From Chitinophagaceae bacterium (GTDB taxonomy: Bacteria > Bacteroidota > Bacteroidia > Chitinophagales > Chitinophagaceae), in the NCBI GenBank assembly GCA_947461495.1, contig CANHLV010000035.1, positions 1 to 10,523 on the forward strand: DNA of 10,523 nucleotides. The letters are read 5' to 3'. Shown here one piece after another: positions 6,984-10,523 of this stretch. Position 1 is the stretch's first letter, and the number at the start of each line of letters is the position of its first letter. A model generated the notes under the pieces. It ran no database searches and had not been told where the DNA came from. It worked only from the letters and a program-made list of their open reading frames with translations. The translations under genes were made by a program, and so were the position numbers.

Positions 6984-6997
6984 AAATCCTCCTTGTT
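6984..6997 (-). promoter_or_regulatory. Strong Shine-Dalgarno of hsp20
   Basis: On the minus strand ACAAGGAGGATTT directly precedes ATG 6983. No other gene in the window has such a strong match to the 16S rRNA tail, and Bacteroidota rarely use one. It decides the hsp20 start. Confidence 0.8.
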
Positions 6998-7028
6998 TTT
7001 TAAAATTTGTTAATAATAATTTACAAGG

Positions 7029-7059
7029 CAAATCTAATGTTGCAATTCTCATTTTTAAA
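7029..7059 (-). promoter_or_regulatory. Candidate hsp20 promoter
   Basis: TAGATTTG (7036-7029 on the minus strand) is a perfect TAnnTTTG -7 element. Nineteen bases upstream lies TTTA (7059-7056), one base off the TTTG -33 element. Transcription would begin near 7025, giving a leader of about 40 bases. Confidence 0.5.
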
Positions 7060-7067
7060 TAATGATC

Positions 7068-7085
7068 ATCAAAGCAATGCTTGAT
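7068..7085. repeat. Outward dyad overlapping the hsp20 operator
   Basis: ATCAA (7068-7072) and TTGAT (7081-7085) are complementary across eight bases. The second arm is shared with site 2. It could be a second regulator contact or the weak stem-loop end of the ABC-F message; no T-run follows on the minus strand, so it is not a standard terminator. Confidence 0.3.
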
Positions 7086-7095
7086 TCTAATCAGT
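7080..7095 (-). promoter_or_regulatory. FNR/FixK-like operator upstream of hsp20 (site 2)
   Basis: On the minus strand the site reads ACTGAT-TAGA-ATCAAG: core TGAT-N4-ATCA, with one complete FNR/FixK half-site (ATCAA). Its centre is 55 bases from the centre of the hsp20 -7 element, or about -62 from the predicted start of transcription. That is the position of class I CRP/FNR activator sites. It sits in the gap between the ABC-F stop and hsp20. Confidence 0.55.
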
Positions 7096-7101
7096 AACGC
7101 A

Positions 7102-9015
7102 TCATGTTGTTTTTTCGCTAAGCTCCAACCAACGCAATTCTTTATCATCAAGAAGCTGAATGATAGTACTGATGCGAGCTGCGGCTTGTTGTAATTCTTC
7201 ATAGGAGAGATTACCACTCATTTTTTCTTCCAGCAATTGCTTTTCTTTATTCAATTCGGGCATTTCTTTTTCAATCGTTTCCAATTCGAATTTTTCTTTG
7301 AAGGAAAGCTTTTTGGGGGCCGCTGAATTTGAGGTGACAGGTGTATTTTTTACTAAAACAGATTCATTATGATCTTCATTGTTTTTCATGATTTGCTGTG
7401 GATTTTTTTCCAGCAAACCTTTTGCCATGGCTTCTCTGTATTGAGTGTAATTTCCAGGATAGTCTCTGATGATGCCTTCGCCTTCAAAAGCAAATAAATG
7501 GTCTACCATTCTGTCCATGAAATAACGGTCGTGACTCACTATTAAGATACATCCCGGATATTCTAAAAGAAATTCTTCCAATGTTCTTAACGTTTGTAAA
7601 TCCAAATCATTGGTAGGCTCATCCAAAACCAGAAAATTAGGATTCAGGAAAAGCACGCTCATCAAATGCAATCTTCTCTTTTCCCCACCGCTTAATTTAC
7701 TCAGTAAGGTATATTGTTGTTCACCGGTAAAGCCAAATTTTTCCATAAACTGACTGGCAGAAATTTTAGAACCATCTGCCAATGGGAAAAATTCAGCCAT
7801 AGATTTTACATACTCAATAGCACGCTTGTCTTCTTTATAAATGAGTCCTTCCTGACTGAAATTTCCAAAAACAACGGTATCGCCATGATTAATCTTTCCA
7901 CTATCGGGCTGTTCCAGTTGCAGAGCGATTTTCAAAAATGTAGATTTACCTACACCATTTTTTCCTACCACCCCAATGCGTTCGCCTCTCTTGAAAGTAT
8001 AATCAAAGCCCTTCATGATGATTAGATCGCCAAAAGCTTTGTTTACTTTTTTCATTTCCAAAATCTTGCCGCCGAGTCTGGTCATTTTCACTTGTAAGCT
8101 TACTTCGGCAACCTCTTTTTGTTGTTTTACACGGTCTTCAACTTCCGCAAACGCATCTTGACGGCTTTTGCTTTTTGTAGTACGTGCTTTGGGTTGCTTG
8201 CGCATCCACTCCAGCTCTTTGCGGAAAATATTTTTATCTTTTTGTAATTCGCTTTGTTGAATTTCTAGTCTCAGACTTTTCTGTTCCAAGAAATAATCAT
8301 AATCTCCTTTATAAACGTATACTTTTTCTTCGTCTATTTCTACGATTTCATTACAAACGGCATCCAGAAAATATCGGTCATGCGTAACCAATAAGAGTGT
8401 GATTTTCTGTGAACTTAAAAATTCTTCAAGCCATTCGATCATGCCTACATCTAGGTGGTTGGTAGGTTCATCCAAAATCAACAAACACCTGCCTTCATGC
8501 AATTGAGATTCTATCAAGGCTTGTGCCAGTGCTACACGCTTTTTTTGACCGCCACTGAGATTACCCACTTTTTCATTGAGCTGGTGTAAATTCAATTTCC
8601 CTAAAATTTGCTTCAGGTCGCTTTCAAAAGTCCAGGCATTTAAATCATCAAGCCTGCTCATCAATTCTGCAAGTTCATCATGATTATCAGAACCTTTTTC
8701 AAGAAATTCTTCATAATCTTTCACCACTTTTACTACCGGATTATCTAAGCGAAGCACATTGTCCCATATGGTTTGAGCAGGATTGAAATCGTGATCCTGT
8801 TGCAACATTACTGTGCGAATGTCTTTATGAACCCATACCGTACCTGAATCTGGAGTGTCGAAACCCGCGATGATTTTCATTAGGGTAGATTTCCCGGAAC
8901 CATTTCTGGCCACTAGGGCAATTTTATCTCCTTCTTCTATATTGATGGTGATGTTTCTGAAAAGTGTTCTGATTCCAAAAGATTTGGAAATGTTTTCAAC
9001 CGAGGCGTAATGCAT
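7102..9015 (-). CDS. uup: ABC-F family ATPase, Uup type
   Basis: A 637-residue ribosome-associated ATPase with two nucleotide-binding domains and no membrane segments. NBD1 has Walker A ARNGSGKS (36-43), LSGGQ (153-157), Walker B LLILDEPTNHLD (Asp182, Glu183) and His212. NBD2 has GKNGVGKS (351-358), LSGGE (441-445), LDEPTNDLD (Asp465, Glu466) and His495. The inter-domain linker (about 245-305), with WMRKQPKARTTKSKSR, is the basic helical hairpin that reaches the ribosomal P site in this family. A C-terminal coiled coil (about 570-635) marks the Uup branch, and the length matches Uup of other bacteria. The first Gly of Walker A1 is Ala36; the rest is intact and I expect activity. A TATCTTTG element ends five bases before the ATG, so the mRNA may be nearly leaderless. 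The gene runs toward hsp20 with no clear terminator between. Confidence 0.9.
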   Translation of the reverse strand: MHYASVENISKSFGIRTLFRNITINIEEGDKIALVARNGSGKSTLMKIIAGFDTPDSGTVWVHKDIRTVMLQQDHDFNPAQTIWDNVLRLDNPVVKVVKDYEEFLEKGSDNHDELAELMSRLDDLNAWTFESDLKQILGKLNLHQLNEKVGNLSGGQKKRVALAQALIESQLHEGRCLLILDEPTNHLDVGMIEWLEEFLSSQKITLLLVTHDRYFLDAVCNEIVEIDEEKVYVYKGDYDYFLEQKSLRLEIQQSELQKDKNIFRKELEWMRKQPKARTTKSKSRQDAFAEVEDRVKQQKEVAEVSLQVKMTRLGGKILEMKKVNKAFGDLIIMKGFDYTFKRGERIGVVGKNGVGKSTFLKIALQLEQPDSGKINHGDTVVFGNFSQEGLIYKEDKRAIEYVKSMAEFFPLADGSKISASQFMEKFGFTGEQQYTLLSKLSGGEKRRLHLMSVLFLNPNFLVLDEPTNDLDLQTLRTLEEFLLEYPGCILIVSHDRYFMDRMVDHLFAFEGEGIIRDYPGNYTQYREAMAKGLLEKNPQQIMKNNEDHNESVLVKNTPVTSNSAAPKKLSFKEKFELETIEKEMPELNKEKQLLEEKMSGNLSYEELQQAAARISTIIQLLDDKELRWLELSEKTT

Positions 9016-9020
9016 AAATG

Positions 9021-9028
9021 CAAAGATA
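9021..9028 (-). promoter_or_regulatory. Candidate -7 element very close to the ABC-F start
   Basis: The minus strand reads TATCTTTG, a perfect TAnnTTTG, ending five bases before ATG 9015. I find no TTTG at the normal -33 distance (the nearest is about 31 bases upstream). If used, transcription would begin at or next to the start codon. Confidence 0.3.
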
Positions 9029-9146
9029 ACTTCCGGTTTCAGTATTTTAAGAGTTTACACAAATCTGTTTATAAAATATTATGAAAATTACTTCATATTA
9101 TCTTTATCTTGTAACTTAATTGCCCCCTCAAAAACTAACAAAAAGA

Positions 9147-10523
9147 TTGAAGCTTATTAAATCGACATTAAGGTTATTTTTAATTTTTATTTTGCTGTTC
9201 AATCAGTTTCGTTCAAATGCACAGCGGGTGAGTCATATCAAAATTACTGCAGCCAATGCACTACAGTACAGAGACACTTTAATCAAACGGATCTTTGGAC
9301 CAATCGGTTTTCCATATACGATCATGCCAGATTCGATAGTTACTAATGTTTCGGAAATAGATTACCTCAATGGATTTCCATACACAGGAATCCTTTATCC
9401 TTCAGGAAATCTTGATTCGATAGACAAAATGGTAGTAACCATAGACACCAACTCAAATAATTTTCCAACTAAAGCAAAATTGTATCTTTTTCATCCACAT
9501 AATAGTAACGGAAAATTGTTTGTATATCACGCTGGCCATTGTGCCGGAACAGCAATAGCTGAAGATGTAATTAATAATGCAGGTAGCAATGGCAATGGTG
9601 TGGCTATTCCGACATTGATAGCACAGGGGTACACCGTTTTAGCTGTACCCATGTTGCATTATCAAATGATTCCAAGATTAGGTTATTCATGTGGAAGTAA
9701 CAGGCATGATCCTTTATTCTCTGATGGATATTATAATTATCCACTTGCCTTATTTTTCAGGCCGCTGATTGCAGGATTAAATCAATTGGGGAGAGAAAAT
9801 TATGCTGCAATTTATATGATGGGATTATCAGGAGGAGGTTGGACAAGTTCAGTTTATCCGGCAATTGATTCTTCAATCAGTATGTCATTTCCTGTTGCAG
9901 GGTCTTGGCCAATTGCGGTAAGAAATTATTATTATACAAACGGAGACGGAGAGCAATATTATGCTCCGGTATTCAGGAACTTGCTTGACTATCATGATTT
10001 GTACACGCTTTCCTGTTTGGCACCTCCAAGAAAGATGTTACAAATAAACAACCGATATGATCCATGTTGTTTCAATGGTTCTTTCCAGCATCTTTTCTAT
10101 ATGGATTCAGTAGTTAATGCATTAGCAGGTACCGGAGGTGAATTCAGTTATTATCTTGATGAAACGGGTAATCAACATGCTGTAACAGAAAAAGCAATGC
10201 AAGTAATTTTGAAATATATAGATCTAGAACGCGCTCAGCTTATCAATTTGCCGGACGATTCTATCACAGCAGGAATGCCATACTATTATAACATCAGCAG
10301 CAATTTTACCACCCAACAGTTTTCTAATCAATTGCCACTTAGTTATTCATTGTTGAAAGCACCGGATTGGATTACTTTAAACAATAATACAGGTGAGATT
10401 TCGGGTCAATTTTCACCTCTATCAATAGTAGCAAAAAAAGATACCATCAGTTTTAAGGTTGAAGACAGTCTTGGGCGATTTGTAATCTGCAATTTGATTT
10501 TAATTAAAAAAAGAAGCATACCC
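9147..10523 (+). CDS. Secreted serine hydrolase with C-terminal Ig-like domain (3' end outside window)
   Basis: An open frame runs to the right edge (459 codons seen). The in-frame TAA at 9117-9119 and the lack of any ATG before residue 60 point to a TTG start at 9147, giving an ideal signal peptide: KLIKSTLRLF, a hydrophobic core, then SNA-Q, with cleavage near residue 25. TTG 9120 is the alternative. The hydrolase part (about 60-360) has the nucleophile elbow GLSGGG with Ser228; Asp305 (NNRYDPCC) and His344 (GNQHAV) are likely triad partners. Cysteines at 132, 182, 290, 307 and 308 fit an exported, disulfide-bearing enzyme. From about 365, LINLPDDSITAGMPYYYNI to WITLNNNTGEISG matches putative Ig/cadherin-like (He_PIG) domains. 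The end is missing; Bacteroidota proteins of this design often finish with a type IX secretion signal, which I cannot check. The substrate is unknown. Confidence 0.8.
   Translation, partial: MKLIKSTLRLFLIFILLFNQFRSNAQRVSHIKITAANALQYRDTLIKRIFGPIGFPYTIMPDSIVTNVSEIDYLNGFPYTGILYPSGNLDSIDKMVVTIDTNSNNFPTKAKLYLFHPHNSNGKLFVYHAGHCAGTAIAEDVINNAGSNGNGVAIPTLIAQGYTVLAVPMLHYQMIPRLGYSCGSNRHDPLFSDGYYNYPLALFFRPLIAGLNQLGRENYAAIYMMGLSGGGWTSSVYPAIDSSISMSFPVAGSWPIAVRNYYYTNGDGEQYYAPVFRNLLDYHDLYTLSCLAPPRKMLQINNRYDPCCFNGSFQHLFYMDSVVNALAGTGGEFSYYLDETGNQHAVTEKAMQVILKYIDLERAQLINLPDDSITAGMPYYYNISSNFTTQQFSNQLPLSYSLLKAPDWITLNNNTGEISGQFSPLSIVAKKDTISFKVEDSLGRFVICNLILIKKRSIP

Noticed and set aside
6984..7217. In-frame N-terminal extension of hsp20 up to an ATG at 7217
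   Set aside because: It would overlap the 3' end of the ABC-F gene, removes the leader that carries the promoter and operator, and has no similarity to Hsp20 arms. The strong Shine-Dalgarno fixes the start at 6983.

Overview
The window looks like chromosomal DNA of a Bacteroidota bacterium, plausibly near Chitinophagaceae. The DNA is AT-rich. Most genes lack a Shine-Dalgarno sequence, several upstream regions hold TAnnTTTG-like -7 elements, and the proteins include a lipoprotein with an LFSC lipobox and two small outer-membrane beta-barrels. The family placement is inference; no rRNA or marker protein is present. I saw no tRNA, insertion sequence, CRISPR array or phage gene.

Layout. Positions 1-220 hold the tail of an unidentified upstream unit, a plus-strand terminator and a candidate promoter. 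Three plus-strand envelope genes follow: an alpha/beta-hydrolase lipoprotein (221-1222) and two outer-membrane barrel proteins (1322-2059, 2118-2765), closed by a strong terminator at 2788-2822. After a 390-base regulatory gap come a soluble two-PAS histidine kinase (3156-4805) and a receiver-CRP/FNR regulator (4886-5947). Facing them on the minus strand are a small coiled-coil protein (5948-6343), an Hsp20 small heat-shock protein (6537-6983) and an ABC-F ATPase of Uup type (7102-9015). A 26-base perfect palindrome at 5931-5956 contains the stop codons of both the regulator and the coiled-coil gene and looks like a shared bidirectional terminator. The last gene (9147 to the right edge, incomplete) encodes a secreted serine hydrolase followed by an Ig-like domain; it probably starts at TTG.

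How they may work together. The most interesting part is the central 3.0-7.1 kb. The kinase has an N-terminal PAS domain with a histidine where FixL and DosP carry their heme ligand. The regulator joins a phospho-acceptor domain to a CRP/FNR-type DNA-binding domain, so the jobs of FixJ and FixK sit in one protein. Three intergenic dyads of the form ACTGAY-N4-RTCA, close to the FNR/FixK box TTGAY-N4-RTCAA, lie upstream of the kinase, hsp20 and coiled-coil genes. I found no other complete copy in the window. I infer a compact self-contained regulon, possibly sensing oxygen or redox state, that controls a chaperone and an uncharacterised coiled-coil protein. The signal and the binding are not shown by sequence alone.
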